This document shows, one piece after another, positions 6,665-15,045 of a stretch of DNA of 27,735 nucleotides. The notes under the pieces were generated by a model. It saw only the letters and a program-made list of their open reading frames with translations, ran no database searches and was not told the origin of the DNA. Origin of the DNA: CAYJCL01 sp964370475. Lineage in GTDB: Bacteria > Bacillota_I > Bacilli_A > RF39 > UBA660. Both the position numbers and the translations under genes were made by a program. The stretch spans positions 1 through 27,735 of the forward strand of contig CAYJJI010000014.1 of the NCBI GenBank assembly GCA_964370475.1. The letters run 5' to 3'. Positions within the stretch are counted from its first letter, which is position 1. Each line of letters starts with the position of its first letter.

Positions 6665-9600
6665 TGAAAGTTAAAGGTTTAAAATTTTTAATAGGTTTGT
6701 TTAGTTGTTTTGCTTTACTACTTTCTTTAATGGTAGTAAATCAAAATAAGAATTTTGATAGTGAAGGGGTAATTGGAACTGGAGATATAGCTCTTGGTTC
6801 TAGTAATTCTTGTAATAATTTTACTATAAATACAAGTTATGTTACTAAAAATTATGGTAATTATTATACTAGTAATTTTGGTAATTTAGTTGAATCTGCT
6901 TATACTTCTAGCGGATGTGGTAATGAAGGGTTGATAACTTTTTGTTTAGATCCTGCATATAAATCTCCAGTTGGTAATGCTTATGAAGTAGATAGAGTTT
7001 TAGATGCGTCTAATCCTTTTGATAGAGCGGTGTTATATTTATACAGTCAAGTATCTGATGGGAAATCAGTTAGTGTTGCTGGGTTTGACTCAGTTAATTC
7101 AGATTTCATTGTTAATGCGGTAACTCGTTTGTTATCAGTTAATTATAATGAATATTTTACTAGTGGTCCTTTAGTAGGTGCTGGATATAATGATGCTTAT
7201 GTTGCTACTACTAGTTGTTTTAATAGTGGTAATTGTGATGATGCTAATATAATTAAATCTAATACTCCTGGAGCTGTAGAGAAAATTAAGGAACTTTACT
7301 TAGCTGCAGTTAATGCATCTAATGATGGTGTAGAAGTATCTAATGGATTAAGTTTTGGTTCAATTTCTACTCAAAATAATGATACTGATTCTAGTATTAA
7401 TCGTGTATATACTGGGATTGTTAACGGAAGTGGTAGTGGTTCTAATTTTAATGTAGAGTGTACTGGTGGAATTAGTTGTCAAATTACTGATAGTGCTACT
7501 GGTGGAGGAGATACTTTTAGTTTTACAGTTACTGGAAGTAAAAGTTCTATACCTGAGGCTGGTGCTTCAATAATGATTTCTATTAAAAGTGATGGTGCTT
7601 CTAGTTATGGAAATGCGATGATTTTGTCTCCTGTAGTTGGAGGTAATGAATATCAGAGAATGATTGCATTTGGTGCTGCTGATTTATCTAAAGAGATTAT
7701 TATAAAACCTACTAATGAAGATTATTGTTTAGATACTAACTTTAGTGATAATAATACTTGTACTAGCTCTGATATAAATCATTTGTATTTTACGGAATAT
7801 GAAAAGTATGGTGTTGAAGATTTAAAAGCTTGTTTAGCAAGTGATGAGTCTTCTAAAAAAGATGGTGCTGGTAATGAAGTTGTATTGTTAACTAATAAAT
7901 ATTGTAATGTAACATGTGGAGAGAGTTGGAATTTCACTTTACCAGGTCAAGTAGGTAGTGAAGATTTCCCTATATTGTCAGGAGCTTATTTCTCATTATC
8001 TACTGCTGTTGGTGCTGAAAAAGTGTGTGTTTCTAATAAAATAGATTTTACTGGCTTTGAAGCTGACTTAGTTACTTATGGAAATGAGCTTGCGGAAACA
8101 TATAATAGTTATTTAAGTTCACAAGCTGCTAAAAGTGCTGTTGGTGTAGAAGATAGTGATCAATGTTTAGTAAGTGAGGGTATTACTACTGATAAAGATA
8201 AGACTAATGATAAAAATGTGTATGAAACTAAAACTACTATGAAATATACATGGACATATCAACCATATAAATATGATGCTGCAACTGGAACTTTAGTTAA
8301 AAACGGCGGTTTAGCTACTGTCTCTACTGGTTCTGTTTCTGGTTGTACAGTCAACGAAGCTTCTAAACCTACTACTACTATTGAAGCTGTTAATGCTAAA
8401 ATAAAAAAAATTACTGATGCAGTTAGTGATATAAAAGCTTGTTCAAATAACGATGCTGATTATAGTTTGAATTTTGATCCTAAGTTATCTTATGATTATG
8501 AAGAAGATTATTATATGAATAATATTATTAAGAGTGGTAATTATTATATTACTAGTTCTGGAGCTCTTGATATTCCTGCTAATGCTACTTATAGTACTTT
8601 AAGTACTGTTACTGATGATTATTCTAATGTTAGTTCTGGTTTAACTACTGAGTCAATGGGAATTATTACTTCTTGTGGTAGTGCTGGTTGTACTACGGAA
8701 AAACAAGATATTCCGAATTCTACTTATGCTAAATATACTTCTAAAGCTGATGATGCTATATTTAAACCATACACTGTATTTTGGACTGTTCATCCTACAG
8801 GTGAAGTTGTTGGGACTGGATTGAATTTTGGTGATTCTACTCAGACTGGAAATGTTACTACTAAATTAGGAAGAGTATTTCCTGTTACTTTAGTTACTCC
8901 AGAAGGTAATTACACTTATAAATTTGCTTTTAATCAAATAGGTGAATATAAAGATGGTGACTTAGGTCGTTTAATGGATTATGAAGGTGACGAAGTTAGT
9001 GTTAACTCGAGTTTCACTAATAAACAACCTGCAGTTTTTGATGATTCTAGTTTATCTGCTTCTTATGCTTGTAACTACTATGTAAAACCAGAAGTATGTA
9101 AGTGTTGTTCTGGAGTTGAGTTAGAAGTTAATGGAGAAGTTGTTGACTGGACATCTAATAGTGAAGGTTATTTAACTTATTATTATAAACCTGTTAGTTT
9201 AAATCAACTATTCCAAGATAGTTACTTAGATGAATCTGGAAATGTATCGTCTGAAATAATAAATTGGTCAAATGATAAGGGTCAGTTAGTTTATGAGATG
9301 ATTGATGATAAGAAGGAAGATGCGTATATTACGCCAGAGTATTCATACTTATTAACTCCTTCTGTTACATCGGCAATTAGAGCTAATAATAATGATTCTA
9401 GTTTTGCTGATTTCGATATGAAATGTAATGAATTTGGTTATAATTGTTCTAGTACTTTCTTAGATGATATAGCTAGTAATCCTGAGAGTTATGGTGCTGA
9501 TGATGATATAGAGCTTGCTAGACCTGATAATGTTATTTATTATACTAATGATATAGATTTAAGTACTGATTTAACTAATATAAGATGGGTTAACTACTCT

Positions 9601-9666
9601 GGAGTAGCTAATCATGATGCTGAAAATCCTCAAATACCTACGGGTATGGGACCAGCGATGAAATAA
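6664..9666 (+). CDS. Large Cys-rich exported surface protein, adhesin candidate
   Basis: 1000 aa. An N-terminal hydrophobic segment (about 7-25) acts as signal or anchor; no C-terminal anchor or LPxTG is seen. The exported part is rich in Ser, Thr, Asn and Asp, with about 24 Cys, including a CKCC cluster near residue 815. Around residue 94, ITFCLDPAYKSP followed by GNAYEVDRVLD recalls the Cys-containing half of the thioester (TQXA) domains of Gram-positive adhesins. The Gln half is not evident: where TQxAIW is expected I see VNAVTRLLS. A degenerate thioester-like domain is therefore only a suggestion. Its position between a surface protein and Tad pilus genes makes it a candidate pilus-associated adhesin or tip protein. 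The function is not established. Confidence 0.8.
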   Translation: MKVKGLKFLIGLFSCFALLLSLMVVNQNKNFDSEGVIGTGDIALGSSNSCNNFTINTSYVTKNYGNYYTSNFGNLVESAYTSSGCGNEGLITFCLDPAYKSPVGNAYEVDRVLDASNPFDRAVLYLYSQVSDGKSVSVAGFDSVNSDFIVNAVTRLLSVNYNEYFTSGPLVGAGYNDAYVATTSCFNSGNCDDANIIKSNTPGAVEKIKELYLAAVNASNDGVEVSNGLSFGSISTQNNDTDSSINRVYTGIVNGSGSGSNFNVECTGGISCQITDSATGGGDTFSFTVTGSKSSIPEAGASIMISIKSDGASSYGNAMILSPVVGGNEYQRMIAFGAADLSKEIIIKPTNEDYCLDTNFSDNNTCTSSDINHLYFTEYEKYGVEDLKACLASDESSKKDGAGNEVVLLTNKYCNVTCGESWNFTLPGQVGSEDFPILSGAYFSLSTAVGAEKVCVSNKIDFTGFEADLVTYGNELAETYNSYLSSQAAKSAVGVEDSDQCLVSEGITTDKDKTNDKNVYETKTTMKYTWTYQPYKYDAATGTLVKNGGLATVSTGSVSGCTVNEASKPTTTIEAVNAKIKKITDAVSDIKACSNNDADYSLNFDPKLSYDYEEDYYMNNIIKSGNYYITSSGALDIPANATYSTLSTVTDDYSNVSSGLTTESMGIITSCGSAGCTTEKQDIPNSTYAKYTSKADDAIFKPYTVFWTVHPTGEVVGTGLNFGDSTQTGNVTTKLGRVFPVTLVTPEGNYTYKFAFNQIGEYKDGDLGRLMDYEGDEVSVNSSFTNKQPAVFDDSSLSASYACNYYVKPEVCKCCSGVELEVNGEVVDWTSNSEGYLTYYYKPVSLNQLFQDSYLDESGNVSSEIINWSNDKGQLVYEMIDDKKEDAYITPEYSYLLTPSVTSAIRANNNDSSFADFDMKCNEFGYNCSSTFLDDIASNPESYGADDDIELARPDNVIYYTNDIDLSTDLTNIRWVNYSGVANHDAENPQIPTGMGPAMK

Positions 9667-9680
9667 GGGAGGTTATGTAA

Positions 9681-10112
9681 ATGCAAGAGTCATATTGGGG
9701 TTATTGGTTAGTATTGATGGGATTATTTGTTACTGGTACAATGTTAGTGTTACAAGGTATTAGTTCTACAAATACTCAAGATTATTATCAATTAAAAGAA
9801 GTTACAGATGCTGCTTTAGTAGATTCGGTAGATTATGCTTACTACCGAATCTATGGAGAAGTAAAAATAAATAAAGAAATGTTTGTTGAAAATTTCATTA
9901 AGAGATTTGCTGATTCTGCTAGTGTTAGTAAGAGTTATCAATTAGATTTTTATGATCTATATGAAGCTCCTCCTAAAGTTAGTGTTAAAGTTACTAGTTT
10001 AAATAATTCATTAGATGTTACTAGTGAAGAAGCTGATTTAGATATAGTAAATAAACTAGATGCTATTATTGAAATGAGAACGGATGATACTGGTTGTAGT
10101 TATTACAACTAG
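9681..10112 (+). CDS. TadE-like pseudopilin, single N-terminal membrane segment
   Basis: 143 aa with a short N-terminus, one membrane segment (about 6-27) and an exported region. The helix after the membrane segment (KEVTDAALVDSVDYAYYRIYG) resembles the post-membrane helix of TadE/TadF-type minor pseudopilins, including the D-A-x-x-D-S spacing. GGGAGG (9667-9672) precedes the ATG. It follows the large Cys-rich gene by 14 bases and precedes cpaB by 22 bases, in the Tad module. The family assignment rests on layout and context more than on strong motifs. No prepilin cleavage site is clear. Confidence 0.65.
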   Translation: MQESYWGYWLVLMGLFVTGTMLVLQGISSTNTQDYYQLKEVTDAALVDSVDYAYYRIYGEVKINKEMFVENFIKRFADSASVSKSYQLDFYDLYEAPPKVSVKVTSLNNSLDVTSEEADLDIVNKLDAIIEMRTDDTGCSYYN

Positions 10113-10134
10113 TATTTAAAGAAAGGATGAAATT

Positions 10135-10929
10135 ATGGGGAATTTATTATCTTCGTTTAAAAGATTATTAAGTAATAAGAATACTATTACTATATTAATG
10201 GTTTTATTAGGAATTGTTGTATTATATATAGGATATAACTATCGTATTAATGCTGCTATTAGTCCTGTTAGTATTCCTTATGCTAAGGAGGAGATAACTT
10301 CTAGAACTGAAATTACTCCTGAAATGATAGGGTATATGGAAGTTCCGCAAAGTATGTTGGATAGTAATCCTAATATTATTATTAATGCTAATCAGATTAT
10401 TGGAAAAGTTGTTAGTTTTGCTGATACTATTCCAGCACAAAGTATGTTTTATGCATCATCTTTGATGGATGCTGAGGACTTACCTGACGGTGCTTATGCT
10501 GATATTCCTGATGGTACTGGGGTTTTCTCATTACCTGTTGATATGGAAAGTACTTTAGGTAATTCTATTATGCCTGGTAATAGAATTGACTTATATGTTA
10601 GGGCAGAAGATGATAATGGGCTTATAATATACTCTAAGTTAATTAGTAGTATTGAAGTTCAAGCTGTTAAAGATGATAATGGTTTACATGTATTTGAAAC
10701 TGCTTCTGAAAACAGAGAACCTGCTTATTTAATATTTTATTTAGAAGAGTATTTCTATCGTTTATTAAATGTTGCGTTAGATGTTGATTTAGAAATAGTT
10801 CCTGTACCTAGAAATGCATCTTATAGTGCAAATCCTGGTGATACTGAAGTGTCTAGTGATGCATTAATTCAATTTATTGAAGATGAAGCTTCTGGATTAA
10901 CTGAATTAGATCAACTTGATAAAAATTAA
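10135..10929 (+). CDS. cpaB: CpaB/RcpC-like Flp pilus assembly protein with SAF domain
   Basis: 264 aa. One N-terminal membrane segment (about 18-36) is followed by an SAF-type domain (IPYAKEEITSRTEITPEMIG), as in CpaB/RcpC of Tad pilus systems and in SAF domains of flagellar and pilus assembly proteins. The following part (MPGNRIDLYVRAED...; ISSIEVQAV) fits the beta-rich CpaB C-terminal region. CpaB stabilises or guides the growing pilus at the cell surface; in a Gram-positive cell it would act between membrane and wall. It lies directly before the TadA-type ATPase, as in many Tad loci. The C-terminal end is acidic. Confidence 0.82.
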   Translation: MGNLLSSFKRLLSNKNTITILMVLLGIVVLYIGYNYRINAAISPVSIPYAKEEITSRTEITPEMIGYMEVPQSMLDSNPNIIINANQIIGKVVSFADTIPAQSMFYASSLMDAEDLPDGAYADIPDGTGVFSLPVDMESTLGNSIMPGNRIDLYVRAEDDNGLIIYSKLISSIEVQAVKDDNGLHVFETASENREPAYLIFYLEEYFYRLLNVALDVDLEIVPVPRNASYSANPGDTEVSSDALIQFIEDEASGLTELDQLDKN

Positions 10930-10955
10930 ATTTAAAGAATAAAGGGAGAGTTAGT

Positions 10956-12230
10956 ATGAATGATGCCATATTTTCACAGATGGACTTTGGTCCATTAAAT
11001 GAATTTTTAGAAACTGATGATATTACAGATATATCATATAGTAATAATGGTCAAATATGGCTTAAAACATTAAGTAAAGGTGTTTATAAAGTTGAGAGAC
11101 CTGATATTAATAATGTATTTATGGAAAAGCTAGCTTTTCAATGTTCTAATGTTATGGGTACGACATTTAATATGGCGCATCCTTTCTTAGATGCTGAGAG
11201 TGCTGAGTTACGTATGAACTTTGTTCATGATTCTATTGCAACTAATGGAGTTGCTTGTGTTATTCGTAAAACTCCAGCTAAAATAAGATTAAATAAGGAT
11301 AAGTTATTAAGTGAGCAATATGTTACTGAATCTTTACATGATTTTTTAATTAAATGTGTTGAGGGTAGATGTAATATTATTGTTTGTGGAGAGACTGGTT
11401 CTGGTAAGACTGAGTTAGTTAAGTATTTAGCTAGTCATACTAAGGAAAATGAAAAGATTATTACTATAGAAGATACTTTAGAGTTGCATCTAGATAGGAT
11501 TTTCCCTCATCGTGATATTGTTGCTATGAAGACTAATAATATAGCTAGTTATTCTGGTGTATTAGTTACTTGTATGAGACAGAATCCTATATGGATATTA
11601 TTATCTGAGGTACGTAGTGCAGAGGCTGTAATGGCTGTTCGTAACTCAATATCTTCTGGACATCATATTTTATCTACTATTCATGCTGATAAAGCTAGTA
11701 GTATTCCAATGCGTATGTATTCTTTATTAGAGTCTGCGCAAGATATTGATCAGTTTATGAGTTCAATACATAGATATATTCAATTAGGTATTTATGTTAA
11801 GGGTTATTTTTCTAAAGATTTAAATAGATTTCAAAGAGAAATCATTGAAGTATGTGAATTTTATGTTAATGAAGATAATGTTGCTAAAAGTAATATATTA
11901 TATAAGAAATCATTAGATGGTACTGTTGCTTTAAAAAATCCTACAAGTAAATTGATAGATTATTTAAACATTAATAATGTTGATATGGATCCTAATATTT
12001 TTGGTGTTGATGGCAATCTTGATGGTGATTCGAATCCTGTAGTTAATGATGTTGTATTAGATGATACTACTCCTGTTAATAATGAACTTGTTAGTCCTAG
12101 TGAAGTAGCAAGTGATGTTGTTCCCAGTGTAGCAACTTCTACTGTTGTTGGTCCTACTCTAGTACCAAATAGTAATGTTACTTTGGAGTCGCCTATACAA
12201 CTTAATCCTAGTGGAGTAGAAACTTTATAA
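10956..12230 (+). CDS. tadA: TadA/CpaF-type secretion ATPase
   Basis: Cytoplasmic hexameric ATPase of the VirB11/TadA/GspE superfamily, powering pilus assembly. Motifs in order: Walker A GETGSGKT (residues 145-152), Asp box ITIEDTLEL, Walker B region LLSEVRSAEA, and His box SGHHILSTIHAD. An N-terminal domain precedes the ATPase core, as in CpaF. The last 70-80 residues form a low-complexity, Val/Pro/Asn/Ser-rich tail absent from typical TadA proteins. GGGAGAG precedes the ATG. TadB and TadC genes follow directly, which favours TadA over VirB11. Because a VirB-like system lies downstream in the same locus, it could in principle also serve that machine. Confidence 0.93.
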   Translation: MNDAIFSQMDFGPLNEFLETDDITDISYSNNGQIWLKTLSKGVYKVERPDINNVFMEKLAFQCSNVMGTTFNMAHPFLDAESAELRMNFVHDSIATNGVACVIRKTPAKIRLNKDKLLSEQYVTESLHDFLIKCVEGRCNIIVCGETGSGKTELVKYLASHTKENEKIITIEDTLELHLDRIFPHRDIVAMKTNNIASYSGVLVTCMRQNPIWILLSEVRSAEAVMAVRNSISSGHHILSTIHADKASSIPMRMYSLLESAQDIDQFMSSIHRYIQLGIYVKGYFSKDLNRFQREIIEVCEFYVNEDNVAKSNILYKKSLDGTVALKNPTSKLIDYLNINNVDMDPNIFGVDGNLDGDSNPVVNDVVLDDTTPVNNELVSPSEVASDVVPSVATSTVVGPTLVPNSNVTLESPIQLNPSGVETL

Positions 12231-12242
12231 TAAGGAGGATAT

Positions 12243-13136
12243 ATGGAATTAATTATTTTATTGTTGATAGCTATTTATGTTATTTCTTATCGTTCTAATA
12301 ATGGTGAACATGTATATAAGTTTTTTGTTGAAAAAGTTTCTTCTGTCTATGACACTTATGCTCCTTATAGTTTTAAGGTTGTTAGGGAAAAGACTAAACA
12401 ATTAGGACAAGAATATACTATTAGACAATATTCTACTCAAATATTAATCTTTGCTTTAGGAGCGGGATTTGTTTCTTATATGTATTTTGTAAGTATTGTA
12501 TGGTCAATTGTATATGCAGCTGTTGCTGTTGCTTTCATACCTTATCTTGCTTATTTAAGATGTCATAGAATTTATAGTGAGTATATATTTGAACAAATTC
12601 AAGTATATACTACAAATGTTATTATGGAATTTAATACTACTCAGAGCTTTGTAAAAGCTTTGGAAGGTGTTAGAGATTCTGGAGTATTAGAAGAGCCTGT
12701 ATTAGGTGATTTAAAGACGATGATACAAATGTCTTATGATAATGGGACTATTGATCAATCACTTATATATTTTAATGAGAAGTATCCCTTTTATATGGTT
12801 AAGAATATGCATCAATTATTTTTACAGATTACTAAAGAGGGTGCTAAAGATTCTGGTGAAGCTTTAGAAAATATGGCTATGGATATAGATGCTTTAGTTG
12901 AAGGTGTTTATAGAGATAGAATGGATAGAGCTAACTTTTATAAGAGATTTATTATGTTTGGATTGGTATTATTTTTATTAGTAATGGTTATGCAAGCTTT
13001 AATTGGTAGAGATGATTATATTATTTTACTTGAGAATTGGTATGTACAGATTATTTTGCATGGAGTTATTTTAGTAAATTCGTACTTTTTAATTAATGGT
13101 GCTAAGTACTATAATGAGAATGTAGGTGTTGAATAA
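12243..13136 (+). CDS. tadB: TadB-like Tad pilus platform membrane protein
   Basis: 297 aa with hydrophobic segments at about 1-16, 64-103, 237-256 and 265-287, flanking a cytoplasmic helical region (FVKALEGVRDSG...; KEGAKDSGEALENMAMDIDAL). This is the layout of type II secretion F-type (T2SSF) platform proteins such as TadB, which connect the ATPase to pilin extraction from the membrane. AAGGAGG precedes the ATG. The stop overlaps the TadC start by one base (TAATG), as in tightly coupled tadB-tadC pairs. Sequence similarity to TadB is judged by layout and position and should be confirmed by a profile search. Confidence 0.78.
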   Translation: MELIILLLIAIYVISYRSNNGEHVYKFFVEKVSSVYDTYAPYSFKVVREKTKQLGQEYTIRQYSTQILIFALGAGFVSYMYFVSIVWSIVYAAVAVAFIPYLAYLRCHRIYSEYIFEQIQVYTTNVIMEFNTTQSFVKALEGVRDSGVLEEPVLGDLKTMIQMSYDNGTIDQSLIYFNEKYPFYMVKNMHQLFLQITKEGAKDSGEALENMAMDIDALVEGVYRDRMDRANFYKRFIMFGLVLFLLVMVMQALIGRDDYIILLENWYVQIILHGVILVNSYFLINGAKYYNENVGVE

Positions 13137-13924
13137 TGTATTTTGAAATATTGATTTTTGCAGCTGTTATTGCTTATTTATTAAATCTTTCTGGAATTAT
13201 TAAGTTTAATAAGTTTATTAATGAAAATTATGTTTATTTTTTAAGATTAAAAGAAAGTGATTATGACTTTTTTGTTAAAGCTAAATATGGGGAAGGAATA
13301 GATCCTGATTATTTATTTAGTAAAAGATTTAAAAATGCTTTATTAGTATTTGTATTATTTTCTTTTATGATATTAGTAGAATTTAGTGCTGTTACTTTTT
13401 TAATAGTATTAGGATTTACTGGTTTTGTATTTAAATTAGATTATATTAATCTTAAAAGTTATTATAAGAAACATTTACATGAAATAGATTCAATGTTACC
13501 TCACTATTTGAAGGGGCTTGAAATTCTTATTCAACATTATACTGTTCCTGTTGCTATTGGTAAATCTATTGAAGATGCACCAAAGATATTTAAATCTGGT
13601 TTACAAGATATGATTAGTGCTATTAATTCAGGAGATTCTTCTATAGAACCTTATATGGATTTCGCTAGAACTTATCCAGTTAGAGATTCAATGAGAATGA
13701 TGCGTTTGTTATATCGTTTAGGATTAGGTCGTCAAGAAAGAAAACAGGAGCAGTTGATTACGTTTTCTAAAACCATTTCATCTTTACAACAAAAATCTCG
13801 TGATATGAGATATGCTGAAAGATTAGAAAAAATGGAAAATAAAACAATGAGTATGTTAGTTACTACTGGTGTAGGAGTTATGATACTCTTAATTATAGCA
13901 GTTGTTAATATGATGAATTTGTAA
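13136..13924 (+). CDS. tadC: TadC-like Tad pilus platform membrane protein
   Basis: 262 aa with an N-terminal membrane segment (1-19), a hydrophobic pair at about 62-96 and a C-terminal segment (about 236-260). Between them is a T2SSF-type helical domain (LPHYLKGLEILIQHYTVPVA; LLYRLGLGRQERKQEQLITF; MRYAERLEKMENKTMSML) that resembles TadC. It forms the inner-membrane platform with TadB. It is the last gene before a 75-base gap with a strong internal promoter, so expression of the assembly machinery and of the pilins can differ. Confidence 0.78.
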   Translation: MYFEILIFAAVIAYLLNLSGIIKFNKFINENYVYFLRLKESDYDFFVKAKYGEGIDPDYLFSKRFKNALLVFVLFSFMILVEFSAVTFLIVLGFTGFVFKLDYINLKSYYKKHLHEIDSMLPHYLKGLEILIQHYTVPVAIGKSIEDAPKIFKSGLQDMISAINSGDSSIEPYMDFARTYPVRDSMRMMRLLYRLGLGRQERKQEQLITFSKTISSLQQKSRDMRYAERLEKMENKTMSMLVTTGVGVMILLIIAVVNMMNL

Positions 13925-13940
13925 AGTTGTTGAATTTTAC

Positions 13941-13969
13941 TTGATATTAGTTATATTATTGTTTATAAT
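13941..13969 (+). promoter_or_regulatory. Internal sigma-A promoter before the pilin-like genes
   Basis: TTGATA (13941-13946), 17-base spacer, TATAAT (13964-13969) with a perfect -10, in the 75-base gap after tadC. It would start a transcript about 25 bases before the first small pilin-like gene, which carries a GAGGAGG ribosome-binding site. A separate strong promoter fits a major structural subunit needed in excess. Confidence 0.8.
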
Positions 13970-13999
13970 AAGTATATAAAATAGAGGAGGAATTATTAA

Positions 14000-14263
14000 A
14001 TGAAAGAAGCTACTGGAGAATTAAATATGACAGTTATTACTGTTGTTGCTATTGCAGGGATTGCAGCGTTATTATATGCATTTGTATGGCCTGCATTACA
14101 AACTAATATTATTAATAGTACTAAGTGTGCTAATGCAATTACTTGTACAGATTGTGATGGTGGTACTTGTTCTTGTACTTATCTTGATGAGAATGGAGAT
14201 TTAGTTGAGGATCCTGTTACTTGTCCTGATCAAACTGCTGGTAATGGACAAGGTGGTAATTAA
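14000..14263 (+). CDS. Small pilin-like protein 1 (candidate major Tad pilin)
   Basis: 87 aa with a short N-terminus, one membrane helix (TVITVVAIAGIAALLYAFVW, residues 11-30) and an exported tail with six Cys and a Gly/Asn-rich end. The first residues MKEATGELNMTVI are nearly identical to those of the next gene, so the two are paralogs. The layout is that of a Flp-type pilin: short, charged start, helix, small exposed domain. The GEL near the helix could be a prepilin-like site, with cleavage after Gly6 and Glu next. It lacks the Flp G-xxxx-EY signature and no prepilin peptidase gene is in the window, so processing is uncertain. GAGGAGG and a dedicated promoter suggest high expression. Confidence 0.72.
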   Translation: MKEATGELNMTVITVVAIAGIAALLYAFVWPALQTNIINSTKCANAITCTDCDGGTCSCTYLDENGDLVEDPVTCPDQTAGNGQGGN

Positions 14264-14301
14264 TAATAGAAATTTAATTTTAAAGATCTAGAGGTGATAA
14301 T

Positions 14302-14559
14302 ATGAGAGAAGCTGTTGGAGAATTAAATGCGACTGTAATAGTTGCTGTTCTAGTGGCTATGTTATCACTTTTTTTCTTTACAATAATTTTGCCTTCTATT
14401 GGGCAAAATGAGCAGTATGCAAGTAAATGTGGTGATGCTGTTTGTGAAGTTGATCATGATTTTGATGGTATGGTTGATTGTAAGTATTTTCATGATGAAG
14501 GTTCACAAACATATAAGGGCAAGAAGTATGATGCTTTAGTTTGTCCTTGGAAGGGTTAG
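14302..14559 (+). CDS. Small pilin-like protein 2, paralog of the preceding gene
   Basis: 85 aa. The N-terminus MREAVGELNATVI repeats the pattern M-[KR]-E-A-x-G-E-L-N-x-T-V-I of the preceding protein. A membrane helix (about 11-31) and an exported tail with four Cys follow. Beyond the N-terminus the two proteins share little, so an N-terminal assembly or export signal is conserved while the exposed part differs. AGAGGTGA precedes the ATG. It is probably a minor or alternative subunit of the same pilus. The following gene starts three bases after its stop. Confidence 0.7.
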   Translation: MREAVGELNATVIVAVLVAMLSLFFFTIILPSIGQNEQYASKCGDAVCEVDHDFDGMVDCKYFHDEGSQTYKGKKYDALVCPWKG

Positions 14560-14562
14560 AAT

Positions 14563-15024
14563 ATGAAGGGTATATTTGGACAGTATGGTTTGATTATTAT
14601 TTCTGTTTTCTTTATTTCTTTGTTTGCGGTTTTTTTGTCGTTTTCAGTTAGTTATAATAAAGCGGTAAATGTTAAGAATGAAATTATAAATCTTATTGAG
14701 AGAAATGATGGGTTTAACACAGATATTCATTTAGAAATTAATGAGCATTTGGCTGAAGTTGGTTATAGAACTACTGGTGATTGTAATGCTTCAAATACTG
14801 ATGATGATACAGTGTGGACTGGTTTTAGCATGAATAATACTAATGATAATGTATTAAGGGATCCTAATTTTTGTATGAAGATGACTAGTGTAGCTAATAA
14901 TAATCCAGAACTTCCTAATTTTGTGTATTATCATGTTAAATTATTTTATAGAGTTAATATTCCTATTTTATCTGAAGTATTAAGTTTTGAAATTACTGGT
15001 ACTACTAAACAAATTATTGCGTGA
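14563..15024 (+). CDS. Pseudopilin-like protein A, TadE/F-like layout
   Basis: 153 aa with one N-terminal membrane helix (about 8-29), then a helix SYNKAVNVKNEIINLIERNDG and an exported domain with two Cys. The motif YNKAxxVKNEIxNxIE recurs in the next protein (FNKAFKVKNEVVNYVEKYQG), so the two are paralogs. The layout (single helix, amphipathic helix, beta-rich exposed part ending SFEITGTTKQI) resembles minor pseudopilins of Tad systems. The function is inferred from layout and from its position between small pilin-like genes and the CpaE-like gene. It ends in TGA and the next gene starts in the same frame 21 bases later. Confidence 0.68.
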   Translation: MKGIFGQYGLIIISVFFISLFAVFLSFSVSYNKAVNVKNEIINLIERNDGFNTDIHLEINEHLAEVGYRTTGDCNASNTDDDTVWTGFSMNNTNDNVLRDPNFCMKMTSVANNNPELPNFVYYHVKLFYRVNIPILSEVLSFEITGTTKQIIA

Positions 15025-15045
15025 TGTAAAGGATGATGTTATAAT

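Noticed and set aside
5954..9666. Sortase-anchored (LPxTG) surface proteins
   Set aside because: No LPxTG-like motif precedes the C-terminal helix of the first protein, and the second has no C-terminal helix at all.
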